Positions 48,516-61,710 of a DNA stretch of 64,000 nucleotides are shown piece after piece; position 1 is the stretch's first letter; each line of letters starts with the position of its first letter. The position numbers were made by a program, and so were the translations under genes. The stretch comes from Mytilisepta virgata (lineage: Eukaryota > Mollusca > Bivalvia > Mytilida > Mytilidae). Location: contig JAPWFG010000020.1 in assembly GCA_028015205.1 (NCBI GenBank), forward strand, positions 806,001-870,000. The letters are read 5' to 3'. A model generated the notes under the pieces. That model made no database searches and was not told where the DNA came from. It worked only from the letters and a program-made list of their open reading frames with translations.

Positions 48516-49612
48516 ATGTCGCCCCGAACGTAGTCACGGGACGACATATTGTTATTCTTCCGTTTCTTTGTTATTATTATTCTTTCTTTCTTTCCAATGA
48601 TTTTTGTCCGGCTTAGTTCTCGGAGATGCCTGGATAGAATTGAATGAAACTTGGCAGAAAGTAAGATCACTATGTGAAGGTGTGCAATCAGTACTTTTTT
48701 TTTCAAAATGGCCGCCATTTTCAAGATGGCCGCCATTCATAGATCGGTAATTTAACACGTTTATATCTCAAAAACTGTACCATAGAATTTCATTAAACTT
48801 CGTATGTTTGTAAAGTACAATTAGAAGAACAAACTGATGAAAAAAAATGGCGATCGGTTGGAGACGTTTGGCGGCCATTTTGAAAAATGATGTTAAAATG
48901 GCGAAAAACTTAACATGGATAGAATTGAATGAAACTTGGCAGAAAGTAAGATCACTATGTGAAGGTGTGCAATCAATACTTTTTTTTTCGAAATGGCCGC
49001 CATTTTCAAGATGGCTGCCAGGGGCGACATCTGCTATTGCTCGCAATTGCAATTCTAGTTATTATTATGTCGCCCCGAACGTAGTCACGGGACGACATAT
49101 TGTTATTCTTTCGTTTCTTTGTTATTATTATTCTTTCTTTCTTTCTTTCCAATGATTTTTGTCCGGCTTAGTTCTCGGAGATGCCTGGATAGAATTGAAT
49201 GAAACTTGGCAGAAAGTAAGATCACTATGTGAAGGTGTGCAATCAGTACTTTTTTTTTCAAAATGGCCGCCATTTTCAAGATGGCCGCCATTCATAGATC
49301 GGTAATTTAACACGTTTATATCTCAAAAACTGTACCATAGAATTTCATTAAACTTCGTATGTTTGTAAAGTACAATTAGAAGAACAAACTGATGAAAAAA
49401 AATGGCGATCGGTTGGAGACGTTTGGCGGCCATTTTGAAAAATGATGTTAAAATGGCGAAAAACTTAACATCGATAGAATTGAATGAAACTTGGCAGAAA
49501 GTAAGATCACTATGTGAAGGTGTGCAATCAGTACTTTTTTTTCAAAATGGCCGCCATTTTCAAGATGGCTGCCAGGGGCGACATCTGCTATTGCTCGCAA
49601 TTGCAATTCTAG
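48516..49612 (+). mobile_element. Two complete family A elements
   Basis: Elements at 48516-49058 and 49067-49612, both with double bodies. The second left module has ATTCTTTCG where others have ATTCTTCCG. Confidence 0.85.
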
Positions 49613-49614
49613 TT

Positions 49615-50300
49615 ATGTCGCCCCGAACGTAGTCACGGGACGACATATTGTTATTCTTCCGTTTCTTTGTTATTATTATTCTTTCTTTCTTTCTTTCTTT
49701 CTTTCCAATGATTTTTGTCCGGCTTAGTTCTCGGAGATGCCTGGATAGAATTGAATGAAACTTGGCAGAAAGTAAGATCACTATGTGAAGATGTGCAATC
49801 AATACTTTTTTTTTCAAAATGGCCGCCATTTTCAAGATGGCCGCCATTCAAAGATCGGTACCCTCCGAAAATTTAAAACGTTTATATCTCAAAAACTGTA
49901 CCATAGAATTTCATTAAACTTCGTAGGTTTGTAAAGTACAATTAGAAGAACAAACTGATGAAAAAAAATGGCGATCGGTTGGAGACGTTTGACGGCCATT
50001 TTGAAAAATGATGTTAAAATGGCGAAAAACTTAACATGGATAGAATTGAATGAAACTTGGCAGAAAGTAAGATCACTATGTGAAGGTGTGCAATCAATAC
50101 TTTTTTTTTCAAAATGGCCGCCATTTTCAAGATGGCCGCCATTCATAGATCGGTAAATCTCAAAAACTGTACCATAGAATTTCATTAAACTTCGTAGGTT
50201 TGTAAAGCACAATTAGAAGAACAAACTGATGAAAAAAAATCGCATTTTCAAGATGGCTGCCAGGGGCGACATCTGCTATTGCTCGCAATTGCAATTCTAG
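49615..50300 (+). mobile_element. Complete family A element with deleted third repeat
   Basis: One left module and the deletion-bearing body (TAAATCTC and AAATCGCATTTTC junctions), CTAG 50297-50300. It is 686 bp, the same length as the copy at 32167-32852 and the one at 36660-37345. Confidence 0.85.
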
Positions 50301-50302
50301 TT

Positions 50303-50848
50303 ATGTCGCCCCGAACGTAGTCACGGGACGACATATTGTTATTCTTCCGTTTCTTTGTTATTATTATTCTTTCTTTCTTTCTTTCCAATGATTTTTGTCC
50401 GGCTTAGTTCTCGGAGATGCCTGGATAGAATTGAATGAAACTTGGCAGAAAGTAAGATCACTATGTGAAGGTGTGCAATCAGTACTTTTTTTTTCAAAAT
50501 GGCCGCCATTTTCAAGATGGCCGCCATTCATAGATCGGTAATTTAACACGTTTATATCTCAAAAACTGTACCATAGAATTTCATTAAACTTCGTATGTTT
50601 GTAAAGTACAATTAGAAGAACAAACTGATGAAAAAAAATGGCGATCGGTTGGAGACGTTTGGCGGCCATTTTGAAAAATGATGTTAAAATGGCGAAAAAC
50701 TTAACATCGATAGAATTGAATGAAACTTGGCAGAAAGTAAGATCACTATGTGAAGGTGTGCAATCAGTACTTTTTTTTCAAAATGGCCGCCATTTTCAAG
50801 ATGGCTGCCAGGGGCGACATCTGCTATTGCTCGCAATTGCAATTCTAG
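50303..50848 (+). mobile_element. Complete family A element, 546 bp
   Basis: One left module, CTTT x4 and two central repeats with AACATCGATAG; CTAG 50845-50848. Confidence 0.87.
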
Positions 50849-50856
50849 TTATTATT

Positions 50857-51904
50857 ATGTCGCCCCGAACGTAGTCACGGGACGACATATTGTTATTCTT
50901 CCGTTTCTTTGTTATTATTATTATTATTATTATTATTCTTTCTTTCCAATGATTTTTGTCCGGCTTAGTTCTCGGAGATGCCTGGATAGAATTGAATGAA
51001 ACTTGGCAGAAAGTAAGATCACTATGTGAAGGTGTGCAATCAATACTTTTTTTTTCGAAATGGCCGCCATTTTCAAGATGGCCACCATTCAAAGGTCGGT
51101 ACCCTCCGAAAATTTAAAACGTTTATATCTCAAAAACTGTACCATAGAATTTCATTAAACTTCGCTTGTTTGTAAAGTACAATTAGAAGAAGAAACTGAT
51201 GAAAAAAAATCGCGATCGGTTGGAGACGTTTGGCGGCCATTTTGAAAAATGATGTTAAAATGGCGAAAAACTTGACATGGATAGAATTGAATGAAACTTG
51301 GCAGAAAGTAAGATCACTATGTGAAGGTGTGCAATCAGTACTTTTTTTTTCAAAATGGCCGCCATTTTCAAGATGGCTGCCAGGGGCGACATCTGCTATT
51401 GCTCGCAATTGCATCTAGTTATTATTATTATTCTTTCTTTCCAATGATTTTTGTCCGGCTTAGTTCTCGGAGATGCCGTGATAGAATTGAATGAAACTTG
51501 GCAGAAAGTAAGATCACTATGTGACGGTGTGCAATCAATACTTTTTTTTTCAAAATGGCCGCCATTTTCAAGATGGCCGCCATTCATAGATCGGTAATTT
51601 AACACGTTTATATCTCAAAAACTGTACCATAGAATTTCATTAAACTTCGTAGGTTTGTAAAGTACAATTAGAAGAACAAACTGATGAAAAAAAATGGCGA
51701 TCGGTTGGAGACGTTTGGCGGCCATTTTGAAAAATGATGTTAAAATGGCGAAAAACTTAACATGGATAGAATTGAATGAAACTTGGCAGAAAGTAAGATC
51801 ACTATGTGAAGGTGTGCAATCAATACTTTTTTTTCGAAATGGCCGCCATTTTCTAGATGGCTGCCAGGGGCGACATCTGCTATTGCTCGCAATTGCAATT
51901 CTAG
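50857..51904 (+). mobile_element. Family A: one left end and two double bodies
   Basis: Left module 50857 with a long TTA tract; bodies end at 51418 (GCATCTAG subtype) and 51904 (GCCGTGATAG, GACGGTGTGC). Confidence 0.85.
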
Positions 51905-51909
51905 TTATT

Positions 51910-53021
51910 ATGTCGCCCCGAACGTAGTCACGGGACGACATATTGTTATTCTTCCGTTTCTTTGTTATTATTATGTCGCCCCGAACGTAGTCACGGGACG
52001 ACATATTGTTATTCTTCCGTTTCTTTGTTATTATTATTATTCTTTCTTTCTTTCTTTCTTTCTTTCCAATGATTTTTGTCCGGCTTAGTTCTCGGAGATG
52101 CCTGGATAGAATTTAATGAAACTTGGCAGAAAGTAAGATCACTATGTGAAGATGTGCAATCAATACTTTTTTTTTCGAAATGGCCGCCATTTTCAAGATG
52201 GCCGCCATTCAAAGATCGGTACCCTCCGAAAATTTAAAACGTTTATATCTCAAAAACTGTACCATAGAATTTCATTAAACTTCGTAGGTTTGTAAAGTAC
52301 AATTAGAAGAACAAACTGATGAAAAAAAATGGCGATCGGTTGGAGACGTTTGGCGGCCATTTTGAAAAATGATGTTAAAATGGCGAAAAACTTAACATGG
52401 ATAGAATTGAATGAAACTTGGCAGAAAGTAAGATCACTATGTGAAGGTGTGCAATCAATACTTTTTTTTCGAAATGGCCGCCATTTTCAAGATGGCTGCC
52501 AGGGGCGACATCTGCTATTGCTCGCAATTGCAATTCTAGTTATTCTTTCTTTCTTTCCAATGATTTTTGTCCGGCTTAGTTCTCGGAGATGCCTGGATAG
52601 AATTGAATGAAACTTGGCAGAAAGTAAGATCACTATGTGAAGGTGTGCAATCAGTACTTTTTTTTTCAGAATGGCCGCCATTTTCAAGATGGCCGCCATT
52701 CATAGATCGGTAATTTAACACGTTTATATCTCAAAAACTGTACCATAGAATTTCATTAAACTTCGTATGTTTGTAAAGTACAATTAGAAGAACAAACTGA
52801 TGAAAAAAAATGGCGATCGGTTGGAGACGTTTGGCGGCCATTTTGAAAAATGATGTTAAAATGGCGAAAAACTTAACATGGATAGAATTGAATGAAACTT
52901 GGCAGAAAGTAAGATCACTATGTGAAGGTGTGCAATCAATACTTTTTTTTTCGAAATGGCCGCCATTTTCAAGATGGCTGCCAGGGGCGACATCTGCTAT
53001 TGCTCGCAATTGCAATTCTAG
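51910..53021 (+). mobile_element. Family A: two left ends and two double bodies
   Basis: Left modules at 51910 and 51973; bodies end at 52539 (CTTT x5) and 53021. The second body has TTTTTCAGAATGG instead of TTTTTCAAAATGG. Confidence 0.85.
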
Positions 53022-53029
53022 TTATTATT

Positions 53030-53166
53030 ATGTCGCCCCGAACGTAGTCACGGGACGACATATTGTTATTCTTCCGTTTCTTTGTTATTATTATTATGTC
53101 GCCCCGAACGTAGTCACGGGACGACATATTGTTATTCTTCCGTTTCTTTGTTATTATTATTATTAT

Positions 53167-53198
<32 letters not shown>

Positions 53199-55168
53199 TC
53201 CAATGATTTTTGTCCGGCTTAGTTCTCGGAGATGCCTGGATAGAATTGAATGAAACTTGGCAGAAAGTAAGATCACTATGTGAAGATGTGCAATCAATAC
53301 TTTTTTTTTCGAAATGGCCGCCATTTTCAAGATGGCCGCCATTCAAAGATCGGTACCCTCCGAAAATTTAAAACGTTTATATCTCAAAAACTGTACCATA
53401 GAATTTCATTAAACTTCGTATGTTTGTAAAGTACAATTAGAAGAACAAACTCATGAAAAAAAATGGCGATCGGTTGGAGACGTTTGGCGGCCATTTTGAA
53501 AAATGATGTTAAAATGGCGAAAAACTTAACATCGATAGAATTGAATGAAACTTGGCAGAAAGTAAGATCACTATGTGAAGGTGTGCAATCAGTACTTTTT
53601 TTTTCAAAATGGCCGCCATTTTCAAGATGGCTGCCAGGGGCGACATCTGCTATTGCTCGCAATTGCAATTCTAGTTATTATTATTATTATTCTTTCTTTC
53701 CAATGATTTTTGTCCGGCTTAGTTCTCGGAGATGCCTGGATAGAATTGAATGAAACTTGGCAGAAAGTAAGATCACTATGTGAAGGTGTGCAATCAATAC
53801 TTTTTTTTTCGAAATGGCCGCCATTTTCAAGATGGCCACCATTCAAAGGTCGGTACCCTCCGAAAATTTAAAACGTTTATATCTCAAAAACTGTACCATA
53901 GAATTTCATTAAACTTCGCTTGTTTGTAAAGTACAATTAGAAGAAGAAACTGATGAAAAAAAATCGCGATCGGTTGGAGACGTTTGGCGGCCATTTTGAA
54001 AAATGATGTTAAAATGGCGAAAAACTTGACATGGATAGAATTGAATGAAACTTGGCAGAAAGTAAGATCACTATGTGAAGGTGTGCAATCAGTACTTTTT
54101 TTTTCAAAATGGCCGCCATTTTCAAGATGGCTGCCAGGGGCGACATCTGCTATTGCTCGCAATTGCATCTAGTTATTATTATTCTTTCTTTCCAATGATT
54201 TTTGTCCGGCTTAGTTCTCGGAGATGCCTGGATACAATTGAATGAAACTTGGCAGAAAGTAAGATCACTATGTGAAGGTGTGCAATCAATACTTTTTTTT
54301 TCAAAATGGCCGCCATTTTTAAGATGGCCGCCATTCAAAGATCAGTACCCTCCGAAAATTTAAAACGTTTATATCTCAAAAACTGTACCATAGAATTTCA
54401 TTAAACTTCGCATGTTTGTAAAGTACAATTAGAAGAACAAACTGATGAAAAAAAATCGCGATCGGTTGGAGGCGTTTGGCGGCCATTTTGAAAAATGATG
54501 TTAAAATGGCGAAAAACTTAACATGGATAGAATTGAATGAAATTTGGCAGAAAGTAAGATCACTATGTGAAGGTGTGCAATCAGTACTTTTTTTTTTCAA
54601 AATGGCCGCCATTTTTAAGATGGCTGCCAGGGGCGACATCTGCTATTGCTCGCAATTGCAATTCTAGTTATTATTATTCTTTCTTTCTTTCTTTCCAATG
54701 ATTTTTGTCCGGCTTAGTTCTCGGAGATGCCTGGATAGAATTGAATGAAACTTGGCAGAAAGTAAGATCACTATGTGAAGATGTGCAATCAATACTTTTT
54801 TTTTCGAAATGGCCGCCATTTTCAAGATGGCCGCCATTCAAAGATCGGTACCCTCCGAAAATTTAAAACGTTTATATCTCAAAAACTGTACCATAGAATT
54901 TCATTAAACTTCGTAGGTTTGTCAAGTACAATTAGAAGAACAAACTGATGAAAAAAAATGGCGATCGGTTGGAGACGTTTGGCGGCCATTTTGAAAAATG
55001 ATGTTAAAATGGCGAAAAACTTAACATGCATAGAATTGAATGAAACTTGGCAGAAAGTAAGATCACTATGTGAAGGTGTGCAATCAATACTTTTTTTTCG
55101 AAATGGCCGCCATTTTCAAGATGGCTGCCAGGGGCGACATCTGCTATTGCTCGCAATTGCAATTCTAG
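53030..55168 (+). mobile_element. Family A: two left ends and four double bodies
   Basis: Left modules at 53030 and 53096; bodies end at 53674 (CTTT x7), 54172 (GCATCTAG subtype), 54667 (GATACAATTG subtype) and 55168 (TTTGTCAAG). Confidence 0.85.
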
Positions 55169-55173
55169 TTATT

Positions 55174-55886
55174 ATGTCTCCCAAACAAAGTTTTGGGAGA
55201 CATATTGTTTTTGTCCGGTTTCTTATTATTATTCTTCTTCTTCTTCTTCTTCTTCTTCTTCTTCTTCTTCTTCCGTTCAATGTTGTCCGCGACGTTTCTC
55301 AAAGATGCAATGTCCAATCAATATGAAACTTTGGGAATATGTTAAGGGTGACCTGAAGTTTTGCAAACGACTTTTAAAATTTTCAAAATGGCCGCCGTTT
55401 CCATGGAAACAGAAAAAGGTCATTATATAGGAGACATTGCTTTATGTCAGTAACCTAGGTGGGTAGGATTCTGAAATTTTATAGGTGAATAGAGCAAAAG
55501 GTGCTCTTTAATTATACGAAAAAAAAATTTGAAGCGATATTTACGGTTTTCGCGTTATTTACGAAAATGTGGTTTTTCGGGCCCAAAATTCGAAATTCTT
55601 TCGAAGTGCTTCGATTTCAATGAAAATTGATATTTAGGGGTTTTAAATTATGGCGATTGCAAAGGGCTTAAAAAAAAATCAAAATGGCCGCTGTTTCCGT
55701 GGAAACAGGAAAAGGTCATTATATAGGACATTGCAATATCTCTGTAACCTAGGTGGGTAGGATTCTGAAATTTTGTACGTGAATAGAGCAAAAGGGAATT
55801 TAGGGGGTTTCTGATAAGCTCTAGATAGTGGCAATGGGAGTTTGGGAGACATCTTGTGACTCGCTTGCGATCACAATCATTCCTAG
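55174..55886 (+). mobile_element. Complete family B element, 713 bp
   Basis: It has the same subtype markers as the copy at 38382-39103 and differs mainly by a shorter (CTT)n tract. CTAG is at 55883-55886, followed by TTATT. It is un-nested. Confidence 0.88.
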
Positions 55887-56704
55887 TTATTATTATTCTT
55901 TCTTTCCAATGATTTTTGTCCGGCTTAGTTCTCGGAGATGCCTGGATAGAATTGAATGAAACTTGGCAGAAAGTTAGATCACTATGTGAAGGTGTGCAAT
56001 CAATACTTTTTTTTCGAAATGGCCGCCATTTTCAAGATGGCTGCCAGGGGCGACATCTGCTATTGCTCGCAATTGCAATTCTAGTTATTATTATGTCGCC
56101 CCGAACGTAGTCACGGGACGACATATTGTTATTCTTCCGTTTCTTTGTTATTATTATTATGTCGCCCCGAACGTAGTCACGGGACGACATATTGTTATTC
56201 TTCCGTTTCTTTGTTATTATTATTCTTTCTTTCTTTCTTTCCAATGATTTTTGTCCGGCTTAGTTCTCGGAGATGCCTGGATAGAATTGAATGAAACTTG
56301 GCAGAAAGTAAGATCACTATGTGAAGGTGTGCAATCAGTACTTTTTTTTTCAAAATGGCCGCCATTTTCAAGATGGCCGCCATTCATAGATCGGTAATTT
56401 AACACGTTTATATCTCAAAAACTGTACCATAGAATTTCATTAAACTTCGTATGTTTGTAAAGTACAATTAGAAGAACAAACTGATGAAAAAAAATGGCGA
56501 TCGGTTGGAGACGTTTGGCGGCCATTTTGAAAAATGATGTTAAAATGGCGAAAAACTTAACATCGATAGAATTGAATGAAACTTGGCAGAAAGTAAGATC
56601 ACTATGTGAAGGTGTGCAATCAGTACTTTTTTTTCAAAATGGCCGCCATTTTCAAGATGGCTGCCAGGGGCGACATCTGCTATTGCTCGCAATTGCAATT
56701 CTAG
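55887..56704 (+). mobile_element. Family A: single body, two left ends, double body
   Basis: A single body ends at 56084, left modules lie at 56093 and 56159, and a double body ends at 56704. Confidence 0.84.
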
Positions 56705-56721
56705 TTATTATTATTATTATT

Positions 56722-56861
56722 ATGTCGCCCCGAACGTAGTCACGGGACGACATATTGTTATTCTTCCGTTTCTTTGTTATTATTATGTCGCCCCGAACGT
56801 AGTCACGGGACGACATATTGTTATTCTTCCGTTTCTTTGTTATTATTATTATTATTATTAT

Positions 56862-56893
<32 letters not shown>

Positions 56894-57765
56894 TCCAATG
56901 ATTTTTGTCCGGCTTAGTTCTCGGAGATGCCTGGATAGAATTGAATGAAACTTGGCAGAAAGTAAGATCACTATGTGAAGATGTGCAATCAATACTTTTT
57001 TTTTCGAAATGGCCGCCATTTTCAAGATGGCCGCCATTCAAAGATCGGTACCCTCCGAAAATTTAAAACGTTTATATCTCAAAAACTGTACCATAGAATT
57101 TCATTAAACTTCGTAGGTTTGTAAAGTACAATTAGAAGAACAAACTGATGAAAAAAAATGGCGATCGGTTGGAGACGTTTGGCGGCCATTTTGAAAAATG
57201 ATGTTAAAATGGCGAAAAACTTAACATCGATAGAATTGAATGAAACTTGGCAGAAAGTAAGATCACTATGTGAAGGTGTGCAATCAATACTTTTTTTCCG
57301 AAATGGCCGCCATTTTCAAGATGGCTGCCAGGGGCGACATCTGCTATTGCTCGCAATTGCAATTCTAGTTATTATTATTCTTTCTTTCCAATGATTTTTG
57401 TCCGGCTTAGTTCTCGGAGATGCCGTGATAGAATTGAATGAAACTTGGCAGAAAGTTAGATCACTATGTGAAGGTGTGCAATCAATACTTTTTTTTCGAA
57501 ATGGCCGCCATTTTCAAGATGGCTGCCAGGGGCGACATCTGCTATTGCTCGCAATTGCAATTCTAGTTATTATTATTCTTTCTTTCCAATGATTTTTGTC
57601 CGGCTTAGTTCTCGGAGATGCCTGGATAGAATTGAATGAAACTTGGCAGAAAGTAAGATCACTATGTGAAGGTGTGCAATCAATACTTTTTTTTTCGAAA
57701 TGGCCGCCATTTTCAAGATGGCTGCCAGGGGCGACATCTGCTATTGCTCGCAATTGCAATTCTAG
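56722..57765 (+). mobile_element. Family A: two left ends and three bodies
   Basis: Left modules at 56722 and 56785; bodies end at 57368 (double, CTTT x7), 57566 (single) and 57765 (single). Confidence 0.85.
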
Positions 57766-57770
57766 TTATT

Positions 57771-58798
57771 ATGTCCCCGACCACGAAGTGTCGTCGGGGA
57801 CATATTGTTTTTACTCCGTTTCTTATTTTTCTTATTATTATACTTTTTTCTTTTTCTTCCGTCAACCTGATGCACGAACTTGTCCGGCTATCTCCTCGGA
57901 AATGGATGGACCGATCAATATGAAACTTGGAGGGGTGATAGGTCCCAAGGTCCTACAGTGTTTTTTGCGGTTTATAATTTCAAAATGGCCGCCATTTCCA
58001 AGATGGCCGCCAAAAATGGCGAAAAATGTAAACATTGTCCAATTTCAACGAAACTTGGTATACAGGGTATAACGGTGATGGCGACTGATGGCGCATTGTC
58101 GGAATTTCTGTAATGGCCGCCATTTTCAAGATGGCCGCCGAAAATCGCGAAAAATGTAAACATTGTCCAATTTCAATGAAACTTGGTATACAGGGTATAA
58201 GGGTGATGGCAACTGACGGCGCATTGTCGGAAGTTTTGTAATGGCCGCCATTTTCAAGATGGCGGCCGAAAATGGCGAAAAATGTAAACATTGTCCGATT
58301 TCAACGAATCTTGGTATACAGGGTATATAGGTGATGGGGACTGACGGCGCATTGTCGGAATTTTTGTAATAGCCGCCATTTTCAAGATGGCCCCCGAAAA
58401 TGGTGAAAAATGTAAACATTGTCCGATTTCAATGAAACTTGGTATACAGGGTATAAGGGTGATGGCGACTGACGGCGCATTGTCGGAATTTTTGTAATGG
58501 CCGCCATTTTCAAGATGGCCGCCAAATGGTGAAAAATGTAAACATTGTCTGATTTCAACGAAACTTGGTATACAGGGTATATGGGTGATGGCGACTCACG
58601 GCGCATTTTCGGAATTTCCGTAATGGCCTCCATTTTTAAGATGGCTGCTGAAAATGGCAAAAAATATAAAGTCTGATTTTAACGAAACTTGGTATACAGT
58701 GTATATCGGTGATGGCGACTCTTCAACTTGTTGAAGAGAACAGGCATAAAATGGGCACGGGAGGGGACATCTCACGTTTCGCGAAACGTAAATTTTAA
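57771..58798 (+). mobile_element. Complete family C element
   Basis: Left hairpin ATGTCCCCGACC, conserved box, six 128-bp central repeats, CTCTTCAAC/GTTGAAGAG hairpin, right arm GGGGACAT and ACGTTTCGCGAAACGT palindrome. It differs from the 39685 copy at a few positions (for example GGAAATGG against GGAAACGG, and AATAGCCGCC near 58370). Confidence 0.86.
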
Positions 58799-59772
58799 TT
58801 TTTCTTAATATTATACTTTTTTCTTTTTCTTCCGTCAACCTGATGCACGAACTTGTCCGGCTATCTCCTCGGAAATGGATGGACCGATCAATATGAAACT
58901 TGGAGGGGTGATAGGTCCCAAGGTCCTACAGTGTTTTTTGCGGTTTATAATTTCAAAATGGCCGCCATTTCCAAGATGGCCGCCAAAAATGGCGAAAAAT
59001 GTAAACATTGTCCAATTTCAACGAAACTTGGTATACAGGGTATAACGGTGATGGCGACTGATGGCGCATTGTCGGAATTTCTGTAATGGCCGCCATTTTC
59101 AAGATGGCCGCCGAAAATCGCGAAAAATGTAAACATTGTCCAATTTCAATGAAACTTGGTATACAGGGTATAAGGGTGATGGCAACTGACGGCGCATTGT
59201 CGGAAGTTTTGTAATGGCCGCCATTTTCAAGATGGCGGCCGAAAATGGCGAAAAATGTAAACATTGTCCGATTTCAACGAATCTTGGTATACAGGGTATA
59301 TAGGTGATGGGGACTGACGGCGCATTGTCGGAATTTTTGTAATGGCCGCCATTTTCAAGATGGCCCCCGAAAATGGTGAAAAATGTAAACATTGTCCGAT
59401 TTCAATGAAACTTGGTATACAGGGTATAAGGGTGATGGCGACTGACGGCGCATTGTCGGAATTTTTGTAATGGCCGCCATTTTCAAGATGGCCGCCAAAT
59501 GGTGAAAAATGTAAACATTGTCTGATTTCAACGAAACTTGGTATACAGGGTATATGGGTGATGGCGACTCACGGCGCATTTTCGGAATTTCCGTAATGGC
59601 CTCCATTTTTAAGATGGCTGCTGAAAATGGCAAAAAATATAAAGTCTGATTTTAACGAAACTTGGTATACAGTGTATATCGGTGATGGCGACTCTTCAAC
59701 TTGTTGAAGAGAACAGGCATAAAATGGGCACGGGAGGGGACATCTCACGTTTCGCGAAACGTAAATTTTAAT
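58799..59772 (+). mobile_element. Family C body and right end lacking its left hairpin
   Basis: Immediately after the previous family C end, TTTTTCTTAATATTATAC resumes a second full family C body and right end. No ATGTCCCC hairpin precedes it. It is either the outer half of an older family C element whose left end is lost, or a tandem duplication that excluded the hairpin. AATATTATAC differs from ATTATTATAC in the other copies. Confidence 0.83.
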
Positions 59773-60764
59773 TATTATTATTCTTATTATTATTCTTTCT
59801 TTCCAATGATTTTTGTCCGGCTTAGTTCTCGGAGATGCCTGGATAGAATTGAATGAAACTTGGCAGAAAGTTAGATCACTATGTGAAGGTGTGCAATCAA
59901 TACTTTTTTTTTCGAAATGGCCGCCATTTTCAAGATGGCTGCCAGGGGCGACATCTGCTATTGCTCGCAATTGCAATTCTAGTTATTATTATTATTCTTT
60001 CTTTCCAATGATTTTTGTCCGGCTTAGTTCTCGGAGATGCCTGGATAGAATTGAATGAAACTTGGCAGAAAGTAAGATCACTATGTGAAGGTGTGCAATC
60101 AATACTTTTTTTTTCGAAATGGCCGCCATTTTCAAGATGGCCGCCATTCAAAGATCGGTACCCTCCGAAAATTTAAAACGTTTATATCTCAAAAACTGTA
60201 CCATAGAATTTCATTAAACTTCGTATGTTTGTAAAGTACAATTAGAAGAACAAACTCATGAAAAAAAATGGCGATCGGTTGGAGACGTTTGGCGGCCATT
60301 TTGAAAAATGATGTTAAAATGGCGAAAAACTTAACATGGATAGAATTGAATGAAACTTGGCAGAAAGTAAGATCACTATGTGAAGGTGTGCAATCAGTAC
60401 TTTTTTTTTCCAAATGGCCGCCATTTTCAAGATGGCCGCCATTCATAGATCGGTAATTTAACACGTTTATATCTCAAAAACTGTACCATAGAATTTCATT
60501 AAACTTCGTATGTTTGTAAAGTACAATTAGAAGAACAAACTGATGAAAAAAAATGGCGATCGGTTGGAGACGTTTGGCGGCCATTTTGAAAAATGATGTT
60601 AAAATGGCGAAAAACTTAACATGCATAGAATTGAATGAAACTTGGCAGAAAGTAAGATCACTATGTGAAGGTGTGCAATCAATACTTTTTTTTTCGAAAT
60701 GGCCGCCATTTTCTAGATGGCTGCCAGGGGCGACATCTGCTATTGCTCGCAATTGCAATTCTAG
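59773..60764 (+). mobile_element. Family A: single and triple bodies
   Basis: Bodies end at 59982 (single) and 60764 (triple, with the same unit order as the body ending 8233). The spacer before the first reads TTATTATTATTCTTATTATT. Confidence 0.84.
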
Positions 60765-60769
60765 TTATT

Positions 60770-61522
60770 ATGTCGCCCCGAACGTAGTATCGGGACGATA
60801 TATTGTTATTCTTCCGTTTCTTTGTTATTATTATTCTTTCTTTCTTTCTTTCCAATGATTTTTGTCCGGCTTAGTTCTCGGAGATGCCTGGATAGAATTG
60901 AATGAAACTTGGCAGAAAGTAAGATCACTATGTGAAGATGTGCAATCAATACTTTTTTTTTCGAAATGGCCGCCATTTTCAAGATGGCCGCCATTCAAAG
61001 ATCGGTACCCTCCGAAAATTTAAAACGTTTATATCTCAAAAACTGTACCATAGAATTTCATTAAACTTCGTAGGTTTGTAAAGTACAATTAGAAGAACAA
61101 ACTGATGAAAAAAAATGGCGATCGGTTGGAGACGTTTGGCGGCCATTTTGAAAAATGATGTTAAAATGGCGAAAAACTTAACATGGATAGAATTGAATGA
61201 AACTTGGCAGAAAGTAAGATCACTATGTGAAGGTGTGCAATCAATACTTTTTTTTTCGAAATGGCCGCCATTTTCTAGATGGCTGCCAGGGGCGACATCT
61301 GCTATTGCTCGCAATTGCAATTCTAGTTATTATTCTTTCTTTCCAATGATTTTTGTCCGGCTTAGTTCTCGGAGATGCCTGGATAGAATTGAATGAAACT
61401 TGGCAGAAAGTAAGATCACTATGTGAAGGTGTGCAATCAATACTTTTTTTTTCGAAATGGCCGCCATTTTCAAGATGGCTGCCAGGGGCGACATCTGCTA
61501 TTGCTCGCAATTGCAATTCTAT
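60770..61522 (+). mobile_element. Family A: one diverged left end and two bodies
   Basis: The left module at 60770 carries GTAGTATCGGG and GACGATATATT, the most diverged copy seen. Bodies end at 61326 (double) and 61522 (single). The last right end reads CTAT instead of CTAG. Confidence 0.84.
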
Positions 61523-61524
61523 TT

Positions 61525-61710
61525 ATGTCGCCCCGAACGTAGTCACGGGACGACATATTGTTATTCTTCCGTTTCTTTGTTATTATTATGTCGCCCCGAA
61601 CGTAGTCACGGGACGACATATTGTTATTCTTCCGTTTCTTTGTTATTATGTCGCCCCGAACGTAGTCACGGGACGACATATTGTTATTCTTCCGTTTCTT
61701 TGTTATTATT
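61525..61710 (+). mobile_element. Three family A left ends
   Basis: Left modules at 61525, 61588 and 61648, with the family C element inserted in the TTA tract of the third. Confidence 0.85.
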
